Positions 1 through 5,203 of a stretch of DNA of 5,242 nucleotides are shown one piece after another. The first letter of the stretch is position 1. The number at the start of each line of letters is the position of its first letter. The notes under the pieces were generated by a model that saw only the letters and a list, made by a program, of their open reading frames with translations, made no database searches and was not told the origin of the DNA. The position numbers were made by a program, and so were the translations under genes. The stretch is from Gammaproteobacteria bacterium (GTDB lineage Bacteria; Pseudomonadota; Gammaproteobacteria; Pseudomonadales; Azotimanducaceae): the NCBI GenBank assembly GCA_009840715.1, contig VXNE01000375.1, positions 7,191 through 12,432 on the forward strand. The letters run 5' to 3'.

Positions 1-392
1 AACCGGTCGCGCGACTCCTCCATGGCGATCCCCTGGAACGGCGCGAACTCGCGCTGGGACAGGCCGCGGCCCATGCCGAACCGCACCCGTCCGCCGGAGA
101 CCAGGTCGAGCATCGCCACCTTCTCGGCGACGCGCAGCGGATCGTTCCACGGCAGGATGACCGCCGCCGTGCCGAGGCCGATCCTGTTCGTGCGTCCCGC
201 GACGTACGCCAGCAACTCCAGGTTGTCCGGGCAGAAGGAGTAGTCGAAGAAGTGGTGTTCCGTCGGCCAGATGGCATCGAACCCGAGCTCCTCCGCCAGC
301 TCCGCCATCGCGAGTTCCTGCGCGTACACCGTGGCGTCGCTGACGTCCTCCCAGCCGTACGAGGAGAAGATGAGCTGCAGCCCTACTTCCAT
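1..392 (-). CDS. LLM-class flavin-dependent oxidoreductase (luciferase-like), 3' truncated by window edge
   Basis: My own reverse-strand translation gives an open frame of 130 codons starting MEVGLQLIFSSYGWEDVSDA and running off the left edge without a stop, so only the N-terminal third or so of a typical 330-380 aa protein is present. Family hallmarks of the bacterial luciferase-like monooxygenases (PF00296) are clear: ELAEELGFDAIWPTEHHF (about residues 31-48, with the EHHF signature), RIGLGTAAVILPWNDPLRVA (70-89), and DLVSGGRVRFGMGRG (96-110). Members are TIM-barrel enzymes using reduced FMN or F420, mostly with O2, to oxidise varied organic substrates. The start is supported by a GGGAGA Shine-Dalgarno site (398-403 on the plus strand) five bases upstream of the ATG. 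The gene is transcribed divergently from the dioxygenase array, so a shared control region is possible. Family assignment is firm; cofactor choice and substrate are unknown. Confidence 0.9.
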   Translation of the reverse strand, partial: MEVGLQLIFSSYGWEDVSDATVYAQELAMAELAEELGFDAIWPTEHHFFDYSFCPDNLELLAYVAGRTNRIGLGTAAVILPWNDPLRVAEKVAMLDLVSGGRVRFGMGRGLSQREFAPFQGIAMEESRDR

Positions 393-475
393 GCTGTTCT
401 CCCAAGTTGCCAATCCGGAACCCGGCAGAGTGGTAGCCAACCACCGGCCGAACGGGCATGGTACGCGTTTGGAGA

Positions 476-492
476 GCGGCCGGAGTGGCCGC
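476..492 (+). repeat. 6-bp perfect inverted repeat in the leader of the first dioxygenase gene
   Basis: GCGGCC and GGCCGC flank a five-base spacer, ending five bases before the AGGAGG ribosome-binding site. In RNA this would form a short all-GC hairpin just ahead of the Shine-Dalgarno sequence; in DNA it could be a small operator. Palindromes of GGCC type arise often by chance in DNA this GC-rich, so a functional role is uncertain. Confidence 0.3.
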
Positions 493-497
493 CAGGC

Positions 498-503
498 AGG
501 AGG
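498..503 (+). promoter_or_regulatory. Ribosome-binding site that sets the start of the first dioxygenase gene
   Basis: A perfect AGGAGG lies five bases before ATG 509. The same frame is open to an earlier ATG at 458, but that one has no Shine-Dalgarno site, and its 17 extra residues are absent from the two paralogs, which also begin MAE. Starting at 509 makes this gene exactly as long as the other two copies. Confidence 0.9.
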
Positions 504-508
504 AAGCC

Positions 509-1459
509 ATGGCCGAAGTGGAACACCCCGACTGGAACGACCGAGCATCGACGCACCAGAATGCCGTGCGCGCCCAGTACATCGACGGCGAGCTGCGCGA
601 TCGCGAGGCCCACGCGCAGACCCTTGCCGAACTCCGTGAACTCGGACTCATGAAGCACGTCGCGGAGCTCGACGCCGTCGGGTACACCACGATTCACGGC
701 GCCCTCGACGCCGACCAGGTGGCCCGGGCCAGGGCTGCCATCGCGCGGGTGATGCAACGCAAATCCGGTCTGGCGGTCGACCTCGAGAGCGAGACCGCCG
801 ATGCCTGGAGCGGCATCAGCCTCGCGCACTACCTGCTGTTCGAGGACGAGGTGTTCGAGTCGATCCTGATGACGGCGAAGCCGCTGGCGCTCGTCACCTA
901 CCTGCTCGGCCGCAGTTGCGTCCTGTCGAGCATGACGTGTCACTTCAAGGGGCCGGGCGGCGAAGCCGGCCGGCTGCACTCGGACAACGGGGGCATTCCG
1001 TCGCCGTTCTCGATGGTGTCCCAGGTCGCCAACGTCAACTACGCGCTGACGCCGTACAGCCGGGAGGCCGGCGCGCTCGCGATGGTGCCCGGCAGCCACC
1101 GGCTGTGCCGCCAGCCGAGCGCCTCCGAGTCGCACCTGGCCGGCGGGCGGACGCATCCCGACGCCGTCGCGATGGACCTCGCGCCCGGCGACTGCGTCGT
1201 CTGGCACGGCAACACGTGGCACGGCTCCTTCCGGCGGGAGGTTCCCGGCATCCGCATGAACCTCGCCACCTACTTCGCGCGCCAGTTCGTCGTGACCCAG
1301 GAGGAGTTCGGGCGGGCGGTGCCGCGGGAGATGCTCGACCGCCATGCGAACGAGCCGCGTTTCGCGCGCCTGCTCGGCCAGTCGCAGCCCTACAACTACC
1401 ACGCCGAGGGACCGGACTGGGAGAAGTTCGCGGTGCGGCCGCGGGGACAGTTCGACTGA
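509..1459 (+). CDS. Phytanoyl-CoA dioxygenase family protein, copy 1 of a tandem triplet
   Basis: Predicted 316-aa cytoplasmic non-heme iron oxygenase of the PhyH family (PF05721). Such enzymes couple oxidative decarboxylation of 2-oxoglutarate to hydroxylation, or sometimes another oxidation, of an organic substrate; known members act on phytanoyl-CoA, ectoine and diverse small molecules. The iron triad is visible: His157 and Asp159 in LHSDNGG, and His238 in NTWHGSF. Arg249 (PGIRMNL) is the expected 2-oxoglutarate carboxylate anchor, 11 residues after the distal His as in human PHYH (H264/R275). A second histidine, His233, sits in the preceding VVWHGN strand. The first ~37 residues are unlike the paralogs; from TLAELRELG onward the protein is about 78% identical to copy 2 by hand count. 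There is no signal peptide or membrane segment. It is the first gene of the array and is followed by a 101-bp gap. The substrate cannot be inferred, and 'phytanoyl-CoA' should be read as a family name only. Confidence 0.93.
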   Translation: MAEVEHPDWNDRASTHQNAVRAQYIDGELRDREAHAQTLAELRELGLMKHVAELDAVGYTTIHGALDADQVARARAAIARVMQRKSGLAVDLESETADAWSGISLAHYLLFEDEVFESILMTAKPLALVTYLLGRSCVLSSMTCHFKGPGGEAGRLHSDNGGIPSPFSMVSQVANVNYALTPYSREAGALAMVPGSHRLCRQPSASESHLAGGRTHPDAVAMDLAPGDCVVWHGNTWHGSFRREVPGIRMNLATYFARQFVVTQEEFGRAVPREMLDRHANEPRFARLLGQSQPYNYHAEGPDWEKFAVRPRGQFD

Positions 1460-1485
1460 CCACGTTCCCGACGCCCCGTGTAGTC

Positions 1486-1512
1486 CACTTGCATTACACT
1501 TGCGGCACTTAC
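1486..1512 (+). repeat. Short direct repeats CACTTGC / CACTTGC / CACTTAC
   Basis: Two identical heptamers start 11 bp apart, and a third with one mismatch starts 9 bp further on, so all lie on roughly the same face of the helix. This spacing is what a transcription-factor array can look like, but the units are short and could be coincidence. Confidence 0.3.
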
Positions 1513-1523
1513 CCGCGTCACGT

Positions 1524-1540
1524 GCCGGGCAGCGCCCGGC
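1524..1540 (+). other. Perfect 7-bp GC hairpin between dioxygenase copies 1 and 2
   Basis: GCCGGGC-AGC-GCCCGGC is a perfect inverted repeat with a three-base loop. It is followed by TTCC, not a T tract, so it is not a canonical intrinsic terminator. It ends seven bases before the copy 2 Shine-Dalgarno site. Possible roles are partial attenuation, mRNA processing or 3'-end stabilisation of the copy 1 transcript. Confidence 0.5.
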
Positions 1541-1547
1541 TTCCAAG

Positions 1548-1553
1548 AGGAGG
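1548..1553 (+). promoter_or_regulatory. Ribosome-binding site that sets the start of the second dioxygenase gene
   Basis: AGGAGG lies seven bases before ATG 1561. The reading frame is open far upstream (to an ATG at 916), but that extension is only copy 1 read out of frame. The Shine-Dalgarno site and the alignment with copies 1 and 3 fix the start at 1561. Confidence 0.9.
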
Positions 1554-1560
1554 AAACCCC

Positions 1561-2511
1561 ATGGCCGAAGCGCAGACGACCGACTGGAACGAGGTGAAAG
1601 CCGCCAGGGCCGAGCGTAACCGCAGGTTGATGTCGAACGCGAACCCCGACCAGGAGGCCCGTGACAGGACGCTCGCCGAGATCCGCGAACTCGGTCTCGA
1701 GACCAACGTCGCCGAACTCGACGCCATCGGTTACACGACCGTCAAGGGCGCCATCGACGCCGACCAGGTCGCCGGCGCCAAGGCCGCCATCGTGCGCGTC
1801 ATGGAACGCAAGTCCGGGATGCCCGTCGACATCGAGAGCGAGACCGCCGAGGCGTGGAACGGGGTCTCCCTGGCGCACTACCTCCTGTACGAGGACGAGG
1901 TCTTCGAGTCGATCATCACGGCGTCCAAGCCCCTGGCGCTCATCTCCTACCTGCTCGGCCGCAGTTGCGTCCTGTCGAGCATGACCTGCCATTTCAAGGG
2001 CAGGGGCAGCGACCCGCTGATGCTCCACTCGGACAACGGCAACGGCATCACGCCCCCGTTCTCGATGATCTCCCAGGTGGCGAACGTCAACTACGCGCTA
2101 ACGCCCTACAGCAAGGAGGCCGGGGCGCTTGCGATGGTCCCGGGCAGCCACCGGCTGTGCCGGCATCCACGGCCCGACGAGAGCCAGCTCGCCGGGGACG
2201 CCTGCAACCCTGACGCGGTCTCCATGCCCCTCGAGCCGGGCGACTGCGTCGTGTGGCACGGCAACACCTGGCACGGTTCGTTCCGACGCGAGATTCCGGG
2301 TATCCGGATGAACCTGGCGACCTACTTCGCCCGCCAGTACATCGTGACCCAGGAAGAGTTCGGCCGCACGGTGCCGCAGGAGATGCTCGACCGGCACGCG
2401 AACGACCAACGCTTCCTGCGCCTGGTCGGCCAGCGCCAGCCGTACAACTACCACGCCGACGGCCCGGACTGGAGCAAGTTCGCCGACGTGCCGCGCGGGC
2501 AGTGGGACTAG
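1561..2511 (+). CDS. Phytanoyl-CoA dioxygenase family protein, copy 2 of a tandem triplet
   Basis: Predicted 316-aa Fe(II)/2-oxoglutarate oxygenase of the PhyH family, closest to copy 1. The active-site set is intact: His156 and Asp158 (LHSDNGNG), His238 (NTWHGSF), Arg249 (GIRMNL), plus Ser240 two residues after the distal His, matching a 2-oxoglutarate contact known in human PHYH. Compared with copy 1 it has one residue fewer before the HxD motif and one more just after it (NGNG versus NGG), so the downstream numbering coincides. By hand count the core from TLAEIRELG is about 78% identical to copy 1 and about 70% to copy 3. The C-terminal signature YNYHADGPDWSKFA is shared with copy 1. It ends with TAG, where the other two copies end with TGA. 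Only 33 bp separate it from copy 3, so the two are probably co-transcribed. Substrate unknown. Confidence 0.93.
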   Translation: MAEAQTTDWNEVKAARAERNRRLMSNANPDQEARDRTLAEIRELGLETNVAELDAIGYTTVKGAIDADQVAGAKAAIVRVMERKSGMPVDIESETAEAWNGVSLAHYLLYEDEVFESIITASKPLALISYLLGRSCVLSSMTCHFKGRGSDPLMLHSDNGNGITPPFSMISQVANVNYALTPYSKEAGALAMVPGSHRLCRHPRPDESQLAGDACNPDAVSMPLEPGDCVVWHGNTWHGSFRREIPGIRMNLATYFARQYIVTQEEFGRTVPQEMLDRHANDQRFLRLVGQRQPYNYHADGPDWSKFADVPRGQWD

Positions 2512-2530
2512 GGACACGCATCGAGACCCC

Positions 2531-2538
2531 AAAGGAGG
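2531..2538 (+). promoter_or_regulatory. Strong ribosome-binding site of the third dioxygenase gene
   Basis: AAAGGAGG, essentially a full anti-Shine-Dalgarno match, lies six bases before ATG 2545. It occupies much of the 33-bp gap after copy 2, which leaves no room for an obvious terminator and supports an operon. Confidence 0.85.
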
Positions 2539-2544
2539 AGAGTC

Positions 2545-3495
2545 ATGGCTGAACCCAAGGTCGCGGACGCCGACCTGTCCGACGAAGAGCGCATGCAGCA
2601 GATGCTGAAGGTGTACGCGGTCGACGATCCCGACAAGGCCGCCCGCGAACAGACCCTCGCAGAGATTCGTGAACTGGGGCTCGAGCGGCACCTGGGCGAA
2701 CTCGACGCCCATGGCTACACCGTCGTCCGCGGCGCGATCGAACCGGAGCAGGCCGTCCGCGCGCGAGATGCCATCGTCCGGGTCATGGAGCGCAAGCAGG
2801 GACGCCCGGTGGACATCGAGAACGAGACCGACGAGGCCTGGGCCGGCATCAACCTGGCGACCTACCTGCTCTTCGAGGACGAGGTCTTCGAGTCCATCCT
2901 CATGGCCCCCAGACCCCTGGCGCTCATCAACTATCTCCTCGGCCGCAGTTGCGTGCTGTCGAGCATGACCTCCCACTTCAAGGGCCCCGGGGCCTTCCCG
3001 CTCATGCTGCACTCGGACAACGGCAACGGCATGACGGCCCCGTTTACGTCGGTCGCACAAGTCGCCAACGTAAACTACGCGCTCACCCCCTACAGCGAAG
3101 AGGCCGGCGCGCTGGCGATGGTCCCCGGCAGCAACCGCCTGGCGCGCAACCCGAGACCGGACGAGATCATGCTCGGCGGCGAGACCGGCAACCCGAACGC
3201 CATCCCGGTCGACCTGCAACCCGGCGACTGCGCCGTGTGGCACGGCAGTACGTGGCACGGCTCCTTCATCCGGCAGGTCCCCGGCATCCGCATCAACCTG
3301 GCCCAGTACTTCTGCCGGCAGTACATCGTGACGCAGGAACGATACGCCGGGCACGTTCCGCAGGAAGTGCTGGACCGGCACTCCAACGACCCGCGCTTCC
3401 TGACCCTGCTCGGTCAGCGGCAGGCCTACGGCTGGGGCGCGGAAGGCCCGGACACCGACAAGTTCGTCGAGATGCCGCGGGGGCAGTTCGACTGA
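2545..3495 (+). CDS. Phytanoyl-CoA dioxygenase family protein, copy 3 of a tandem triplet (most divergent)
   Basis: Predicted 316-aa PhyH-family oxygenase with the complete catalytic set: His156/Asp158 (LHSDNGNG), His238 (STWHGSF) and Arg249 (GIRINL). It should therefore be an active iron/2-oxoglutarate enzyme. It is the outlier of the triplet. Changes cluster around otherwise conserved strips: MTSHFKG for MTCHFKG, APFTSVAQVAN for PPFSMISQVAN, SNRLARNP for SHRLCRHP, HGSFIRQ for HGSFRRE, QYFCRQY for TYFARQY, and a C-terminus YGWGAEGPDT in place of YNYHADGPDW. Several of these flank the iron-binding strands, so altered substrate preference is a reasonable inference. The N-terminal ~35 residues (rich in D, E, Q and M) are unique to this copy. 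The NTF2-like gene begins 13 bp after its stop and may be translated from the same message. Confidence 0.93.
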   Translation: MAEPKVADADLSDEERMQQMLKVYAVDDPDKAAREQTLAEIRELGLERHLGELDAHGYTVVRGAIEPEQAVRARDAIVRVMERKQGRPVDIENETDEAWAGINLATYLLFEDEVFESILMAPRPLALINYLLGRSCVLSSMTSHFKGPGAFPLMLHSDNGNGMTAPFTSVAQVANVNYALTPYSEEAGALAMVPGSNRLARNPRPDEIMLGGETGNPNAIPVDLQPGDCAVWHGSTWHGSFIRQVPGIRINLAQYFCRQYIVTQERYAGHVPQEVLDRHSNDPRFLTLLGQRQAYGWGAEGPDTDKFVEMPRGQFD

Positions 3496-3508
3496 GCCCC
3501 TGCACCGA

Positions 3509-4000
3509 ATGAGGGCGAGAACGAGACCCGTGCTCCTGGCGTTGCCGTTGCTCGCGGCGATGGCCAGCGCGGAAGACCGGGCCCTGCGGAGCCTCCTCGA
3601 CCGTCAGCAGATCACGGAAGTGCTCCACCGCTACGGCCAGACCTTCGACGCGAAGGATGCCGACGGGTTCGCGTCGCTCTTCACCGAAGACGCGCACTGG
3701 AAGATCCACCGGCGCGGCACCGAGCGCCCGCAGTTCGAGAACACCAGCCGGGCGGAGCTCAAGGACTTCGTCGCGGACCGCTTCTCCACCGTGCTGGCCG
3801 GCAGGCAGACGCAGCACTACGTCACCGGCACGGTCTTCCTGGAACTGACGGAGGACTTCGCCCGCACGCGATCCACGGTGCTCGTCGTGCATCGCATCCT
3901 GGAAACGGGCGCGCTCGTGCCCGTGAACGCGCCCGTCTACATGGACGAGTTCGTCAAGACAGAAGCCGGCTGGAAGATCAGCAGGCACACGGCCAACTGA
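3509..4000 (+). CDS. NTF2/SnoaL-like domain protein with probable signal peptide
   Basis: Predicted 163-aa protein. Residues 1-21 look like a signal peptide: basic start MRARTRP, hydrophobic VLLALPLLAAM, and an A-S-A cleavage motif before Glu22. The rest fits a single SnoaL-like/NTF2 alpha+beta cone (SnoaL_4 type): helix LLDRQQITEVLHRYGQTFDA (29-48), then DADGFASLFTEDAHW (50-64), a central QHYVTGTVF strand with His103, and the typical ending GWKISRH (154-160). This fold includes dehydratases, isomerases, cyclases and non-catalytic binding proteins, so the reaction is open. Neither possible start has a good Shine-Dalgarno site. ATG 3560 (residue 18, giving MASAEDRALRSLL) would make a cytoplasmic protein resembling the usual start of this family, so secretion is not certain. 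It follows the dioxygenases closely on the same strand and converges on the esterase. Confidence 0.82.
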   Translation: MRARTRPVLLALPLLAAMASAEDRALRSLLDRQQITEVLHRYGQTFDAKDADGFASLFTEDAHWKIHRRGTERPQFENTSRAELKDFVADRFSTVLAGRQTQHYVTGTVFLELTEDFARTRSTVLVVHRILETGALVPVNAPVYMDEFVKTEAGWKISRHTAN

Positions 4001-4009
4001 CCTACGGCA

Positions 4010-5194
4010 CTACTCCTCCGCCGCCCCTGCGCCGGGCGCCGCGAAGAACCGGTCCATCGCGTCGAGCTTCTCCTTGCGCAGACCGGTGATCACCCTCGGC
4101 GCCGCGGAGATGTCCAGCACTTCCTCCGTCTCCGTCCCGTACGCCGGCCACTCCGGCAGGCCCTCCCCGTTCGGGTCGCCGGACTTCGCGAAGTTCGTCC
4201 AGTAGCCGCTCATCAGGCGGGCGACCTCGATGTCCTCGAGACGCGGCTCGAGGGACGCCGTCTGGTGGAACCCGAGGTGTGGATTGCCGAACGCGTAGGC
4301 GATCTCGGCGGCATGGAACGCACCCCTGGAGGTGCCGTACTCCCCGCCGACGTCGGGCGCGTGGGTAAAGAAGTAGAGCCAGGCCGCGTCCCCGTGCGCC
4401 ACCTGGGCGCGTCCCCAGGCGCGCATCTGGCGGGCGAAGAAGCGGTCCGAGAGGATCTCGCCCGCGGCGTGGGCCGGGCTGACGGCCGCATCGTCGGCGT
4501 ACGCGGCCAGGATCTCCGGGGCAAGCTCACCCCAGGTAGCCTCCTGGGCCGCGCGGTAGGCCTCCTCGTCCGGCTCGGCCCGGCCAAGCGCCATCGTCGT
4601 CCACTCGTCCGCGTTGGAGCCGAGCATCACCGGCACGCGGTTGTGGTCGCCCCGCGCCACGAGGTCCGCCATGGTCGCCGGGAACAGGTGGCCGTCGACA
4701 TACACGCCCGGAGAGCCCGTCGGCGGCTGTTCGGCCAGCTTCTCGTAGAGCGTCTCGGCCGGCATCGCGCGCAGCGCCGCGAGGTCTTCGGCGCCCGCGA
4801 ACTCCGCCGTGCCGAGTCCCACGTAGTGGCCGGACCGACCAGCCGCCGAGTCCTCGGCGAGCAGGGCGTGCGGCTCGAAGCAGCCACCGGACTGCCCGAT
4901 GGCACGGTGGAAGAGCCCCGTAGCCAGCGGCGATGCGTACAGGTAGCAGACACTCCAGGAACCAGCGGACTCGCCGAAGATGGTGACGTTGCCCGGATCG
5001 CCGCCGAATGCCGTGATGTTGTCGCGCACCCAGGCGAGGGCCGCGACCTGGTCCAGGATGCCGTAGTTGCCCGAGACGCCCTGCGGCGACTCGGCGGACA
5101 GCTCGGGATGCGCGAGGAAGCCTATCGGACCGAGCCGGTAGTTGATGCTGACGAGCACCACGCCCTGGTCCGTCAGCGCCGCCCCGTCGTACAT
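4010..5194 (-). CDS. Type B carboxylesterase (alpha/beta-hydrolase), N-terminus missing at contig end
   Basis: The 394 residues from Met at 5194 cover most of a carboxylesterase/lipase of family PF00135 (para-nitrobenzyl esterase type), which hydrolyses carboxylic esters. Signatures in order: GVVLVSINYRLGPIGFLAHP (11-30), GNYGILDQVAALAWVRDNI (42-60), FGGDPGNVTIFGESAGS with nucleophile Ser76, LGSNADEW with the likely acid Glu197, FHAAEIAYAFGN with the likely catalytic His294, and the usual C-terminal WTNFAKSGDPNG. Met 5194 is not the true start: families read ...LPMYDGAAL here, and codons H-L-P precede it (5195-5203). About 100-130 N-terminal residues are absent, including the oxyanion-hole HGG motif and any signal peptide. 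Upstream the sequence turns AT-rich, then adapter-like, with an in-frame TAG at 5237-5239. The cut is best explained as an assembly end, not a biological truncation. It is convergent with the NTF2-like gene, with 9 bp between stops. Confidence 0.9.
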   Translation of the reverse strand: MYDGAALTDQGVVLVSINYRLGPIGFLAHPELSAESPQGVSGNYGILDQVAALAWVRDNITAFGGDPGNVTIFGESAGSWSVCYLYASPLATGLFHRAIGQSGGCFEPHALLAEDSAAGRSGHYVGLGTAEFAGAEDLAALRAMPAETLYEKLAEQPPTGSPGVYVDGHLFPATMADLVARGDHNRVPVMLGSNADEWTTMALGRAEPDEEAYRAAQEATWGELAPEILAAYADDAAVSPAHAAGEILSDRFFARQMRAWGRAQVAHGDAAWLYFFTHAPDVGGEYGTSRGAFHAAEIAYAFGNPHLGFHQTASLEPRLEDIEVARLMSGYWTNFAKSGDPNGEGLPEWPAYGTETEEVLDISAAPRVITGLRKEKLDAMDRFFAAPGAGAAEE

Positions 5195-5203
5195 CGGCAG
5201 GTG

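Larger units (their letters stand above)
393..508. promoter_or_regulatory. Divergent intergenic region, likely carrying promoters for both flanking units
   Basis: This 116-bp gap separates two divergent starts, so it should contain a promoter for each direction. I see no convincing sigma-70 pair. TTGCCA at 407-412 resembles a -35 box, but nothing at the right distance downstream is a good -10. Next to the plus-strand ribosome-binding site lies a perfect 6-bp inverted repeat, GCGGCC-GGAGT-GGCCGC (476-492). The promoter role is inferred from gene orientation. Confidence 0.5.
1460..1560 (+). promoter_or_regulatory. Intergenic region between dioxygenase copies 1 and 2, with repeats and a hairpin
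   Basis: This 101-bp spacer is three times longer than the one before copy 3. It contains CACTTGC at 1486-1492 and 1497-1503, a related CACTTAC at 1506-1512, then a perfect stem-loop at 1524-1540 and the copy 2 ribosome-binding site. TACACT (1495-1500) weakly resembles a -10 box, without a convincing -35. It may hold an internal promoter or a processing point, but neither is proven by sequence. Confidence 0.4.

Noticed and set aside
458..508. Earlier in-frame ATG for copy 1
   Set aside because: It has no Shine-Dalgarno site, and the 17 extra residues have no counterpart in the paralogs. They would also be translated through the real ribosome-binding site.
1524..1540. Intrinsic terminator after copy 1
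   Set aside because: The stem is strong, but it is followed by TTCC and not a run of T, and copy 2 starts 20 bp later, so it is listed as a hairpin of unknown role.
383..1546. Long minus-strand open frame (387 aa) opposite dioxygenase copy 1
   Set aside because: It is antisense to a clearly coding PhyH gene and overlaps the start of the flavin oxidoreductase gene. The translation is Arg/Val/Gly/Ala-rich with no recognisable domain, as expected for the antisense of GC-rich coding DNA.
916..1560. N-terminal extension of copy 2 by 215 codons
   Set aside because: The extension is copy 1 read in the wrong frame plus the intergenic gap. AGGAGG before 1561 and the equal length of the paralogs fix the start at 1561.
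2098..3381. Long minus-strand open frame (427 aa) across copies 2 and 3, with peptides resembling those opposite copy 1
   Set aside because: The repeated peptides merely mirror the paralogy of the sense genes. There is no domain or ribosome-binding site, and it spans the end of one real gene and most of the next.
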